DNA from: Marinobacter sp. X15-166B
GTDB taxonomy: Bacteria; Pseudomonadota; Gammaproteobacteria; Pseudomonadales; Oleiphilaceae
Reading direction: 5' to 3'
DNA length: 64,000 bases
Assembly (NCBI RefSeq): GCF_001752365.1
Contig: NZ_MEIY01000001.1
Location: 2,924,820 to 2,988,819, forward strand
Numbering within the stretch: position 1 is the stretch's first letter; each line of letters opens with the position of its first letter. Position numbers and translations under genes: made by a program. The notes beneath the pieces are model-generated. The model was not told the origin of the DNA. It was given only the letters and a program-made list of their open reading frames with translations, and ran no database searches. Below, in pieces: positions 33,019-41,637 of this stretch.

Positions 33019-33327
33019 TCACCCAAAAATGCTTTCATCCATATCAAGCATTTTCTGGGCCAGTTTTTCCGCATCCACTTTGTAAGAGCCGTCGGCAAGG
33101 GCTGCCTTGATCTGCTCAACGCGGCTGTCATCGACTTCCGGCACCTGGTCGAGCTGCTGCTTGAGCTGCTGCATGCTGCTAAGGCTCACTTTGTCGCCTT
33201 GCGGGGCCGCAACCCGGGGGGCTGCCGGGTCGGGCGAAGCCGGCAGGGGCGGGGTTACCGGCTGATCAGCCGCGGTTCTCCGGGTGTTGACCTGGCCGGA
33301 GCCAATTCCATTTAGGTCGATTGACAT
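33019..33327 (-). CDS. flgM: Anti-sigma-28 factor FlgM
   Basis: Holds FliA inactive until the hook is complete and is then exported. 102 residues: an N-terminal disordered, proline-rich part carrying the export region, and a C-terminal FliA-binding part DKVSLSSMQQLKQQLDQVPE ... RVEQIKAALADGSYKVDAEKLAQKML typical of FlgM. A strong FliA-type promoter lies about 55 bases upstream. It is co-transcribed with flgN. Confidence 0.94.
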   Translation of the reverse strand: MSIDLNGIGSGQVNTRRTAADQPVTPPLPASPDPAAPRVAAPQGDKVSLSSMQQLKQQLDQVPEVDDSRVEQIKAALADGSYKVDAEKLAQKMLDMDESIFG

Positions 33328-33384
33328 AGCGATACCTGTGTTCTGTTGCTGCCGTGGGTTTGGCGAATCTTGGTGTATGACCGT

Positions 33385-33411
33385 CTATCGGCCGCCGTTC
33401 TGAAACCTTTA
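33385..33411 (-). promoter_or_regulatory. Predicted sigma28 (FliA) promoter of flgMN
   Basis: On the minus strand TAAAGGTT (33404-33411) and GCCGATAG (33385-33392) are separated by exactly 11 bases. The family consensus is TAAAGTTT-N11-GCCGATAA, so 14 of 16 positions match. It lies between flgA and flgM, consistent with feedback control of the anti-sigma factor by its own sigma factor. Confidence 0.85.
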
Positions 33412-33502
33412 GACAAATTTTACGGTTATCTGTCAGGAATTTCGGCGGCAAGGGTTGGCCGGCCGGTGGCCTGGCTCTGCCGTGAGGGCATGGCCTTGCC
33501 GC

Positions 33503-34210
33503 TCACATGGAAACCTCAACCATGCCCGGTGCCGTCACCCGGGCTTTCACCTGGCGTGATGACGACAGGTTTTCCACCAGAACCTGTTCGCCAATGCGGC
33601 CATTGGCGAGCGCTTTGCCCCGGGAGCTTACCGAAAAACCGCCGGATTGTGCGGTAATCATAACATGGTCTCCCCGCTGGACGGCATCCGGTGCGCTGAC
33701 CAGATCCGCAGTAAACACGGTGCCAGCGCGCACCGAGCGGCGCAGTTCCATGCCCGTCAACGTGGCCGGGTCGGTGATGGGTTCCCGCCTTGAGGCATTC
33801 AATTGGGCGGTCCTGGGCTCGAACGCATCGGCGCTGATGCGGTCGCCCCGGGCGAGCAGTCGGGATGCCACCAGCACATCTCCGTAAATGGACACCGTGG
33901 TGGGTAGAAATATCCGCCACGGCTGCTGTCCTGTGCAGCGCACCTGCAGTGATGGATTGGGGGTTTTCCAGGGGTCGGTATTGAAGCCCACGGACAGCTC
34001 CTTTTCACAGGACCGCAGCGACAAGCGCGCATCGACATGACTGAGGGCGTATTCCACCCGGTGGCCCCGGGCTTGCTGGGTGGCCGCAAATCCACCAAGA
34101 AAACGGCTCGCCGCAGCCTCGATCTGTTCGGGTGCGGCCGTTTTCGCCGGGGCGGCGGCTGCGGTGGTCACCGCAAGCATACCAATGAGGAAAACCATGA
34201 TTGCGCGCAT
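33503..34210 (-). CDS. flgA: Flagella basal body P-ring formation protein FlgA
   Basis: Periplasmic chaperone for P-ring subunit FlgI. I start it at ATG 34210, which gives a signal peptide (RAIMVFLIGMLAVTTAAAA) and 235 residues; the frame extends upstream to 34318 without a start that would give an exported protein. The C-terminal SAF-type domain includes LLARGDRISADAFEPRTAQL and the ending VRAGTVFTADLVSAPDAVQRGD with LVENLSSSRQVKARV. It is divergent from cheV and upstream of flgM, a common flagellar layout. Confidence 0.93.
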   Translation of the reverse strand: MRAIMVFLIGMLAVTTAAAAPAKTAAPEQIEAAASRFLGGFAATQQARGHRVEYALSHVDARLSLRSCEKELSVGFNTDPWKTPNPSLQVRCTGQQPWRIFLPTTVSIYGDVLVASRLLARGDRISADAFEPRTAQLNASRREPITDPATLTGMELRRSVRAGTVFTADLVSAPDAVQRGDHVMITAQSGGFSVSSRGKALANGRIGEQVLVENLSSSRQVKARVTAPGMVEVSM

Positions 34211-34351
34211 AACTGTGTGGGTGTCCTGTGCTCCGGGCGCGGACGTACGCGCGGCGGTAGCGATAATTCTAAATGTTCCGGATAATCGGCCGTTAAGGCG
34301 TATAACCGCTGAAGCCATGAACCGTCAGTAATCTGTCATCATGGTGAATGC

Positions 34352-34367
34352 AGCAAGAAACGTGCCC
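34352..34367 (-). promoter_or_regulatory. Predicted sigma54 (RpoN) promoter of flgA
   Basis: On the minus strand GGGCAC-GTTTC-TTGCT matches the consensus TGGCAC-N5-TTGCW at all but the first base and has the obligatory GG-N10-GC spacing. Transcription would start about 130 bases before the flgA ATG. RpoN control of flagellar genes is well known in polar flagellates such as Pseudomonas. Confidence 0.7.
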
Positions 34368-34401
34368 GGGATGAGATGCCTGAGCGAGCAGGAGAGTTTT
34401 A

Positions 34402-35340
34402 ATGGCAGGGGTACTGCATAACGTCAATCAGCGCACACAATTGGTCGGGCAAAACCGGCTGGAGTTGTTAATGTTTCGCCTGCGGGGCCGGCAGGTCTAT
34501 GGCATCAACGTGTTCAAGGTGAAAGAAATACTGCCTTGCCCGAAACTGTACTCCTTGCCCAAGAGTCAGCCGGTTATTCGCGGCGTGGCGCACATTCGCG
34601 GTGAAACCATACCGATTATCGATTTGGGCCAGGCCATCGGGTTCCCGGCAATACCTGAAGAGAAGCTGGCGTCGAGTTTTGTCATTATCACCGAATACAA
34701 CCGCCATACGCAGGGGTTTCTGGTCGCCAGCGTGGATCGCATTGTCAACATGAACTGGGAAGAAATTCTGCCGCCCCCCAAAGGCGCTGGCAGAGATGTT
34801 TATCTGACTGCGGTCACCAACATTGACGATAACCTTGTAGAAATCATCGACGTGGAAAAGGTACTGGCAGAAGTTTCACCGAGATGTGAAGACGTCACCG
34901 AGGCGGTGTTGAGCAAGGCTGAGGTCGGCCGCACCCAGACGTTACCTATTCTGGTGGTGGACGACTCGGTGGTTGCCCGTCGGCAGATCGAGCGTTGTAT
35001 GGCAGCGGTTGGGCTGGAGGTTGTTGTCAAAAATGACGGTCAGCAGGCGCTGGATTACCTGCAGGAGCTGACTGCGGATGGCTCCAGCGCGCGGGACCAT
35101 TTAGCCATGATGATTTCAGATGTGGAGATGCCGGAGATGGACGGTTATACTCTCGTCACCCAGTGCAAGGCAGACCCGAAATTGAGCGATTTGTTTGTCA
35201 TGCTGCACACGTCCCTGAGCGGTGTTTTTAACCGTGCATTGATCGAGAAAGTGGGTGCAGACGACTTTATGGTCAAGTTCTCCGCAGATGAGCTGGTGGA
35301 GCGTGTCATGACGGTCATGGATCAGCACAACCAGGTCTGA
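34402..35340 (+). CDS. cheV: Chemotaxis protein CheV (CheW-receiver fusion)
   Basis: Couples chemoreceptors to CheA and adapts through phosphorylation. 312 residues: an N-terminal CheW-like domain (about 20-165; FRLRGRQVYGINVFKVKEI, VIRGVAHIRGETIPIIDL) and a C-terminal receiver (about 185-305) with acidic pocket VVDDSV, phospho-acceptor near D240 in ISDVEMPEMDG and the conserved LHTSLSG segment. ATG follows CAGGAG. It is divergent from flgA and 13 bases upstream of cheR. Confidence 0.95.
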   Translation: MAGVLHNVNQRTQLVGQNRLELLMFRLRGRQVYGINVFKVKEILPCPKLYSLPKSQPVIRGVAHIRGETIPIIDLGQAIGFPAIPEEKLASSFVIITEYNRHTQGFLVASVDRIVNMNWEEILPPPKGAGRDVYLTAVTNIDDNLVEIIDVEKVLAEVSPRCEDVTEAVLSKAEVGRTQTLPILVVDDSVVARRQIERCMAAVGLEVVVKNDGQQALDYLQELTADGSSARDHLAMMISDVEMPEMDGYTLVTQCKADPKLSDLFVMLHTSLSGVFNRALIEKVGADDFMVKFSADELVERVMTVMDQHNQV

Positions 35341-35353
35341 AACAAACGAATTA

Positions 35354-36184
35354 ATGAAGTCAGAAATCACCCCGCAGGATTACGAAGCCTTCCAGGCTTT
35401 CCTTCAGGACGCCTGTGGCATCCTGCTGGGAAGCAATAAGCAATATCTGGTCAGGAGTCGCCTGCGCAGGATTCTCGAAGAATATCGTCTGGACTCACTC
35501 GGCGGCTTGTTGCGCAGTCTCAACCGCCCGGGCAGCGGGCCATTGCGTGAGCGGGTGATCGACGCCATGACCACCAACGAAACCCTGTGGTTCCGGGACG
35601 ACCATCCGTTTCGGATATTGTCCGAGAAATTGCTCCCCGAATTTGCCGCCCGCAATAACCCCATGAACCCTCTGCGGATCTGGTCCGCGGCCTGTTCGAC
35701 CGGGCAAGAACCCTACTCCATTGCGATGGCGGTGGAGGAGTACCGGCGGCTGCGACTGGGTCAGCTCCGGGATGTACGTATCACCGCCACGGATATTTCC
35801 AGAAGTGTGTTGGCGATAGCCCGCCGCGGCGAGTACGACATGATTGCCATCAGCCGGGGGCTTGCCCCCGAACGCCAGCAAGCTTTTTTTATACCGTCCG
35901 CCAGCGGCAGCTGGCAGATCAGCGCCAACATCAAGCGGATGGTTGAATTCAGGGAGCTGAATCTGCTGGATGGATTCGCGTTCGGGAAGCTGGACGTGGT
36001 GTTCTGCCGGAACGTGCTGATCTATTTTTCGGCGGCGCTCAAAAAAGACATCCTGACCCGCATTCACGCCACCCTGAACCCGGGGGGCTATCTGGTGCTC
36101 GGAGCGTCAGAATCGCTGAACGGATTGCCCGAGCTGTACGAGATGGTGCAGTGCCATCCCGGCATCATCTATCGGAAACGGTGA
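35354..36184 (+). CDS. cheR: Chemotaxis protein methyltransferase CheR
   Basis: Methylates glutamates of chemoreceptors using S-adenosylmethionine. 276 residues: an N-terminal helical domain (1-75) and a SAM-binding domain with RIWSAACSTGQEPYSIAM (about 112-129), ITATDISRSVLAIAR and the LDVVFCRNVLIYFSAALK motif (about 214-231). It forms a two-gene unit with cheV, beside flagellar genes, and could act on the two receptors in this window, though neither ends in the usual docking pentapeptide. Confidence 0.96.
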   Translation: MKSEITPQDYEAFQAFLQDACGILLGSNKQYLVRSRLRRILEEYRLDSLGGLLRSLNRPGSGPLRERVIDAMTTNETLWFRDDHPFRILSEKLLPEFAARNNPMNPLRIWSAACSTGQEPYSIAMAVEEYRRLRLGQLRDVRITATDISRSVLAIARRGEYDMIAISRGLAPERQQAFFIPSASGSWQISANIKRMVEFRELNLLDGFAFGKLDVVFCRNVLIYFSAALKKDILTRIHATLNPGGYLVLGASESLNGLPELYEMVQCHPGIIYRKR

Positions 36185-36217
36185 AACCGGACGTCTGCGC
36201 TTTGGCAGCAGACCGCC

Positions 36218-36820
36218 TCAGTGAGGTTTTCTCCACACCAGCAGCCGGTTGTTCGCTGGCATTTCATGATCCTGCTCCAGCATCAGTCCTGCGTTGGCAG
36301 CCAGGACCTCCAGATCCTCCAGATTGCGTATGCCCATGTGAGCGGCCTGGCTTTTGAGATGCTGGTCAAACTGTTGGTTGCTGGCGCTGGTGTAGCGGCC
36401 GTTGTAATTGAAGGGGCCGTACAGGCAGAAAGCACCCCCCGCCTCCAGTAACTCGCCAACGCCGGTGAACATCGCGATAACTTCCGGCCACGCCATAATG
36501 TGCGCGGTGTTGGCGGAAAATACCGCTGATACCCGTTCGACTGGCCACTCCGGCTGGGCCACGTCCAGTTCGATCACCGGCCGAATATTGGCCAGCTCCG
36601 CGTGCTCGATCCGGGCCTCGCTGAGCCTGTTCGCTTGCGGGTGGTCGCTGGGTTGCCAGTTCAGGTGTGGCAGGGCCGAGGCAAAGTGCACCGCGTGCTG
36701 ACCGGTGCCACTGCCGATTTCCAGAACGGTGCCCGGCGTGCGGAACACGTTTATGAGCACGTCGAGAATAGGGTGCTTGTTGTTTTCGCACGCTTGCGAG
36801 TAGGGCAGTCCGTCAGTCAT
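36218..36820 (-). CDS. DUF938 family SAM-dependent methyltransferase-like protein
   Basis: 200 residues. The SAM-binding glycine motif VLEIGSGTGQHAVHFA (about 33-48) is preceded by SQACENNKHPILDVL, and FCLYGPFNYNGRYTSASNQQFD is a characteristic DUF938 block. The substrate of this family is not established to my knowledge. It is convergent with cheR (33 bases apart) and lies 51 bases downstream of the AEC transporter gene on the same strand. Confidence 0.85.
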   Translation of the reverse strand: MTDGLPYSQACENNKHPILDVLINVFRTPGTVLEIGSGTGQHAVHFASALPHLNWQPSDHPQANRLSEARIEHAELANIRPVIELDVAQPEWPVERVSAVFSANTAHIMAWPEVIAMFTGVGELLEAGGAFCLYGPFNYNGRYTSASNQQFDQHLKSQAAHMGIRNLEDLEVLAANAGLMLEQDHEMPANNRLLVWRKPH

Positions 36821-36871
36821 GGCATGGTTGTCCGGCAGTAAAACAGGATGAGCTCGTCTAGTGTACCACTT

Positions 36872-37822
36872 TTAAATCAGTCCGCTGGCGCGCAGAACAA
36901 AGACCCCGGCTGTGATGGTCACACTCGCCAGCAAGGTGGTGATGGCGATGATATTGGCGGCCAGTTTGTAATTACCGTTCAACGCCTTAACCATCACAAA
37001 ACTGGCAGCCGCAGTGGGGCTGGCAAAAAACAAAAATAACAGGCCGAGTTCGGGCCCGCTGAAGCCCACCGCCCAGGCTGCGGCTGTACATAGTGATGGA
37101 ATCGTGACCATTTTCATCAGGCTGGCACTGGTGGCGGTTTTGCTGTCATTGCGCATAGAGCTTAACGACAGGGTGCCGCCGATGCACAACAGCGCCAGCG
37201 GCAGGGTCAGAGCCGCGAAGTAATCACCGCTGGTCATCACCCAGCCGGGCAGGGCAACTTCGTACCCGGCCACCGGGACCGCAATGACGACTGCGAGAAT
37301 CAACGGGTTACGGCTAATATCGGTCACTATGGCCTGCCAGCTGAGACGGTTGCTGTCCTGATACGCGGCGAGCGCAATCACCGAAAGAACGTTGTAGGAA
37401 ATAATCACCACGCCGAGCAGGATGCCCCCGGCCGACAGCCCGTAGTCGCCGTAAAGACTAGCGGCAAGGGCCAGCCCCACGATACCGCCGTTGCCCCGGA
37501 AGGCGCCCTGGACATACACACCCCGGTCCGCCGCCACGGGGACGCGCACAAGCGCCCAGAGCCAGCAAAATAAAAAGCTGCCAACGGTTGCGAGGGTAAA
37601 GAACACGATCAGTGACGGGTTGAGCGCGGTACTCAGGTCCGCCCGCACAATGCTCAAAAATATCAGCGTCGGCAGGGTTGCCTTGAACACCAGGGCTGAG
37701 CCGGTGTTGATGAACGCGCCGTCTATCCAGCCGATGCGCCGGAGGCCAGCGCCAATGAACACCATGGCGAATACCGGCAGGGTGGTTTCAAGGGTCTGGC
37801 TGAAAACGCTCAATAAATTCAT
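36872..37822 (-). CDS. AEC family transporter
   Basis: 316-residue inner-membrane protein with about ten hydrophobic segments in the two five-helix repeats of the auxin-efflux-carrier family. Features include LPVFAMVFIGAGLRRIG at the N-terminus, a GIVGLALAASLYGDYG stretch in the first repeat, and ASPTAAASFVMVKALNGN near the C-terminus. Bacterial members move malate, malonate or other small anions; the substrate here cannot be called. Start ATG 37822. Confidence 0.88.
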   Translation of the reverse strand: MNLLSVFSQTLETTLPVFAMVFIGAGLRRIGWIDGAFINTGSALVFKATLPTLIFLSIVRADLSTALNPSLIVFFTLATVGSFLFCWLWALVRVPVAADRGVYVQGAFRGNGGIVGLALAASLYGDYGLSAGGILLGVVIISYNVLSVIALAAYQDSNRLSWQAIVTDISRNPLILAVVIAVPVAGYEVALPGWVMTSGDYFAALTLPLALLCIGGTLSLSSMRNDSKTATSASLMKMVTIPSLCTAAAWAVGFSGPELGLLFLFFASPTAAASFVMVKALNGNYKLAANIIAITTLLASVTITAGVFVLRASGLI

Positions 37823-38473
37823 GGACGCAGGGTGCCGAAGGTTGATTGGGAGTGAAACAGTAAGCAGCGCACGGTCGAGGCTGAGCCATAGAGCGCAACC
37901 CGGACGAGCGCGGAATCAAGGGGTGTGAGTATATAGACGGCGGCGCAAATTGGACAGTAACCGCCGGTGACCGGGCCCGAAACCGCCGCGAACCCGTTAA
38001 CAGAATGTACCGAAAGGCGGTGGGTTGTTTGCGCACTGCGGATTTGGCGACGGGCCCGATCATCGGCTTGTTATCAGCCTGGAGGCGTGTTTAAATTCGC
38101 GGCAATATTGCCCCTGCCCAGGCATCAGACTCTGAGCGGTTGGCTATCAAAAACTACAATAACTGCATTTTCTTTAGGTGGGGCGCTACGGTGAAGAACT
38201 GTTGTTTTCTGCTATTGCCTGAGTTCCGTAAATTTTGTCTTTCCAATTCAACTGATCCACGTCGCGGGGCGAGCCCTTTTTCGAGCGAGCCGGGTGATAC
38301 CCGGGCACCGGTTTCATTACCCGCCACTGGCCGGGTGAATCAACCGGGCGTCGACGCTGTCGCTGGTTCCCTCTCACCAATCGCTTGCTGAGCTGTGTCA
38401 ATTTGGCGAAAAGTGTAGCCCTGCCGGGGTTACTGAGTTTCCAATCTATGCCCTATGGCGGAGTTTTAACATC
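37823..38473. other. 650-base intergenic region with no supported gene
   Basis: This lies between the divergent AEC transporter and dadA. Several short open frames exist on both strands, but none shows family features or a good ribosome site. Small inverted repeats are visible near 38290-38350 (for example CCGGGT-GAT-ACCCGG). The region should hold promoters for both flanking genes and possibly a regulator site, but I recognise none with confidence. Confidence 0.5.
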
Positions 38474-39734
38474 ATGAAAGTTCTTGTATTGGGAGGCGGT
38501 GTTGCAGGTGTTTCCACCGCGTGGAATCTGGCCGGTTCCGGTCATGAGGTGACCGTTGTCGAGCGCTGTTCTGCGGTAGCCGCCGAAACCAGCTTTGGCA
38601 ATGCGGGCATGCTGTCGTACGGGTATACCAGTCCCTGGGCGGCGCCTGGCATCCCGCTGAAAGCCATGAAGTGGATGATGCAGGACATGGCGCCGATCCT
38701 GGTCAGTACCAGTTCGTTTAATGCGCGGACCGCCAACTGGCTGTTCCAGATGTTGGGGCAATGCGGCGAACAGGCGTATCGCACCAACAAGCAACGGATG
38801 TTGCGAATCTCGGAATATAGCCGGACCTGCCTGGAGGAGCTGGTCCGGGAGGTGCCACTGGACTTCGATCATCGCACCCAAGGCACCATCGAGCTGTTCC
38901 GCGACCAGCACAAAATGGAGTCCATCGACGCTGATCTCGCGACCCTCCGGGAGTGTGGCGTGGCCCACGAGCTGATCAATCACGCCGAGTGTATCCGGCA
39001 CGAGCCGGCCCTTGCCCGGGTTGCGGAAAAAATTCGTCGGGGGGTTGCGCTTTCCCCAGGACGGCACCGGCGACTGTCATAAATTCACCACAGGTCTGGC
39101 GGCGCATTGTCGCGCTGCCGGAGTGCGGTTCCTGCTCAACACGGAAGTGCACCGGCTTGAAGCCTCCGCCGGGGAGATTACTGCGGTACATACCTCCGGG
39201 GGTGAGCTTTCGGCGGACGCTTACGTGGTTTGTTTGGGCAGTTACTCGCCATTGCTGCTGAACCCGCTGGGGTTCAAACTGCCGATTTATCCGATCAAGG
39301 GCTATTCATTGACCCTGCCATTGCTGGACGACGCCAAAGCGCCCCAGTCCACGGTCATGGATGAGGCGTTCAAGGTGGCGGTCACCCGGTTTGAGGACCG
39401 GATCCGGGTGGGCGGCACCGCCGAAATCGCCGATTTTGATCTGAGTCTGAAAGACAAACGGCGCAAGCCCACCGAATTTGTGGTCAATGACCTGTTCCCC
39501 GGTGCCGGCGACCTTGGCAAAGCCACATTCTGGTGCGGCCTGCGGCCTATGACGCCGGACAGTGTGCCGGTCATCGGTTCGACACCGATCAGCAATCTCT
39601 ATACGAATACCGGGCATGGAACACTGGGCTGGACAATGTCGCAGGGTTCGGCGCGGTTGATTGCAGATGTCATCAATAACACGCCCCCCGAGATCGACCC
39701 TCAGGGTCTGTCGATCGACCGTTTTTTACACTAA
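38474..39734 (+). pseudogene. dadA: D-amino acid dehydrogenase DadA, frameshifted
   Basis: FAD enzyme that oxidises D-amino acids at the membrane and works with a racemase in alanine catabolism. The N-terminal half (VLVLGGGVAGVSTAWNLA at 4-21, SFGNAGMLSYGYTSPWAAPG) is in one frame to about codon 186. The rest (FPQDGTGDCHKFT, FWCGLRPMTPDSVPVIG, YTNTGHGTLGWTMSQGSARL) is in another. The switch is at an A6 tract (39027-39032); removing one A restores Glu-Lys-Phe-Val-Gly-Gly-Leu-Arg-Phe and about 420 residues, the normal DadA size. All other landmarks are intact. The adjacent racemase supports the assignment. Confidence 0.9.
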
Positions 39735-39827
39735 CCCGGCGCGATATGCAGGAGGCATGATCGATGAGATCAAGCACCGATATCGATGTCATAGCGATTC
39801 TGTCAACCAAGCGAATGAGTGGAAAAT

Positions 39828-40913
39828 ATGGCCAGACCCGCAGTCGCTGAAATCAGACTGGATAATCTTCGTGCCAATTATCAGTTGGCCGCTTCCCTGG
39901 CCCCTCACGGGCAAACCGTCGCGGTCGTCAAAGCCGACGCTTATGGCCACGGCGCGGCAGAGGTCACCGAATACCTCGCCCGGGAGGTTGGGGTGTTTGC
40001 GGTGGCGTGTATTGAAGAGGCGATGGCGCTGCGGACCGCCGGGTTGCGCCAGCCGATTTTGCTGCTGGAAGGATTTTTCGAGGCCGAAGAGCTGGACGTC
40101 ATCGCCCGTGAGGGTTTCTGGACGGTGGTGCACAATCAGGAACAGTTGCACACCCTGGCAACCCGCTCGCTGTCCCGTCCGGTGCCGGTCTGGTTGAAAG
40201 TGGACACCGGCATGCACCGGCTCGGCTTCAGTCCCGCGCAGGCGGTCAGGGCGTACGATCAGCTGAAAAGTCTGCGTCAGGTAAAGAATCTGGTGGTGAT
40301 GACCCATTTGGCCAACGCCGACGACTGCTCCGCCCCCGGAGTGTCGGTCGCGACTCAGGTTGCCCGGCTGCCCGCGACCTTTCTGGAACCGACGGTTGAG
40401 CTGAGTCTGGCCAATTCCGCAGGGCTGTTGGCCCATGAGCAGGTACGGGCCCACTGGCAGCGGCCCGGCATTATGCTCTATGGGGCGTCCCCGCTGACTG
40501 TAGACAATCCGGACAGCGCGCAACTGCGCCCGGTCATGACCCTCAAAAGCAAGGTCATCGCCACACGGTGGACCGATCGGGGCGCGGGTGTCGGTTATGG
40601 CGGACGTTTTCTGGCGGAGCGCCCGACCCGGGTAGGGACCGTCGCCATGGGCTATGCCGACGGTTACCCCCGGCAAGCGAATGACGGCACCCCGGTGTTG
40701 GTCGATGGCCAGCGTACCCGGCTGATTGGGCGGGTGTCGATGGACATGTTGACCGTGGATCTGACCGATCTGCCAGCGGCGGGCGTGGGCAGTGAGGTGG
40801 AGTTCTGGGGCGAAACCTTATCCGCCAACGAAGTGGCCGCCCACTGCGATACGATCGCTTACCATTTGTTTACCGGGGTCACCAGACGGGTGCCGCGCAA
40901 GTACCTCGGCTGA
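39828..40913 (+). CDS. Alanine racemase (catabolic DadX type by context)
   Basis: PLP enzyme interconverting L- and D-alanine. 361 residues from ATG 39828 (MARPAVAEI); GTG 39819 is in frame but less likely. PLP lysine K35 lies in VVKADAYGHGA, and the catalytic tyrosine (about 257) in GAGVGYGGRF. The C-terminal domain ends FTGVTRRVPRKYLG. It lies about 90 bases downstream of dadA, the arrangement of dad operons, so supply of D-alanine to DadA is its probable role. It could also be the only Alr of the cell. Confidence 0.93.
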   Translation: MARPAVAEIRLDNLRANYQLAASLAPHGQTVAVVKADAYGHGAAEVTEYLAREVGVFAVACIEEAMALRTAGLRQPILLLEGFFEAEELDVIAREGFWTVVHNQEQLHTLATRSLSRPVPVWLKVDTGMHRLGFSPAQAVRAYDQLKSLRQVKNLVVMTHLANADDCSAPGVSVATQVARLPATFLEPTVELSLANSAGLLAHEQVRAHWQRPGIMLYGASPLTVDNPDSAQLRPVMTLKSKVIATRWTDRGAGVGYGGRFLAERPTRVGTVAMGYADGYPRQANDGTPVLVDGQRTRLIGRVSMDMLTVDLTDLPAAGVGSEVEFWGETLSANEVAAHCDTIAYHLFTGVTRRVPRKYLG

Positions 40914-41043
40914 TCCGGGGCATTGCTCTGTGGGCCGAACAGCGACGCCCTTCTGGGCGCAGCATCACCAAGGCTGGGGTGTGAGGCGGACAACGGCGAA
41001 CAGGTGAAGTCTGATTCTGCCCCGGTTTTGCCCCAAGAACGAA

Positions 41044-41077
41044 AAAGCCCTGATCTATGTACATAGATCAGGGCTTT
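41044..41077 (-). terminator. 34-base perfect palindrome, terminator for tRNA-Ser and probably alr
   Basis: Each arm is 17 bases (AAAGCCCTGATCTATGT and its exact complement), with no unpaired loop. The minus strand continues into TTTTT, giving a canonical terminator 5 bases after the tRNA-Ser gene. The plus side has only TTT, but the stem could also stop transcripts from alr. Confidence 0.85.
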
Positions 41078-41081
41078 AAAT

Positions 41082-41172
41082 TGGCGGAGAGGGAGGGATT
41101 CGAACCCTCGATACGCTATTCACGTATACACGCTTTCCAGGCGAGCGCCTTCAGCCACTCGGCCACCTCTCC
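41082..41172 (-). tRNA. tRNA-Ser(GGA)
   Basis: 91 bases including an encoded CCA. The acceptor stem GGAGAGG/CCTCTCC, the D-loop GCCGAGTGGCTGAAGGCG, anticodon GGA within CTGGAAAG, a long variable arm typical of type II tRNAs and the TTCGAATCC T-loop are all visible on the minus strand. It is followed by a strong terminator. Confidence 0.97.
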
Positions 41173-41307
41173 AATAACTTGTTGAAACCCGCTCTTCAAT
41201 AAACCGTTTTAAATCAGTGAGCTGATTTCAGGGCGCAAACTTTAATGGTTTTAAAAGGCTTTGGCAAGCGCGAATGCGCATTTCCGCCAATTATTTGTTT
41301 TATTGCC

Positions 41308-41637
41308 TTAACCCGGGAATTGCTGGATCAGCATGTAGCTTGCCGTGCCGGCGATAATCGACAGCAACGCATTGCGTTGCCACAGGTGCAGTATCGCCAC
41401 GAGCGCGCTGGGAATCAATGCGTTGGCACCGAATGCCGGGGCTGACCAGTCGGCCGCCCGCGCCAGAAAAATGGTGACCAGCAAGGCCATGACGGCAGCC
41501 GGCAGGTACTTGCCCAGATGTTTCATCAACGGGTGATCGCTGTGACGAGACAGGAACAGAAACGGGGTGACCCGGGTTGCGAAGGTAGCCAGTGCGGCCA
41601 CTGCGATAAACGCGGCCAGATAATAGGATTCAGCCAT
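41308..41637 (-). CDS. azlD: Branched-chain amino acid exporter small subunit, AzlD family
   Basis: Small membrane partner of AzlC. From ATG 41637 it has 109 residues and four hydrophobic segments, including the conserved FATRVTPFLFL stretch near residues 18-28. It overlaps the 3' end of azlC by 8 bases, indicating translational coupling. AzlCD pairs export branched-chain amino acids or analogues; the specific substrate is inferred. Confidence 0.88.
   Translation of the reverse strand: MAESYYLAAFIAVAALATFATRVTPFLFLSRHSDHPLMKHLGKYLPAAVMALLVTIFLARAADWSAPAFGANALIPSALVAILHLWQRNALLSIIAGTASYMLIQQFPG

Noticed and set aside
37491..37928. 145-codon frame across the AEC transporter start
   Set aside because: Arginine/serine-rich antisense shadow without any family feature.
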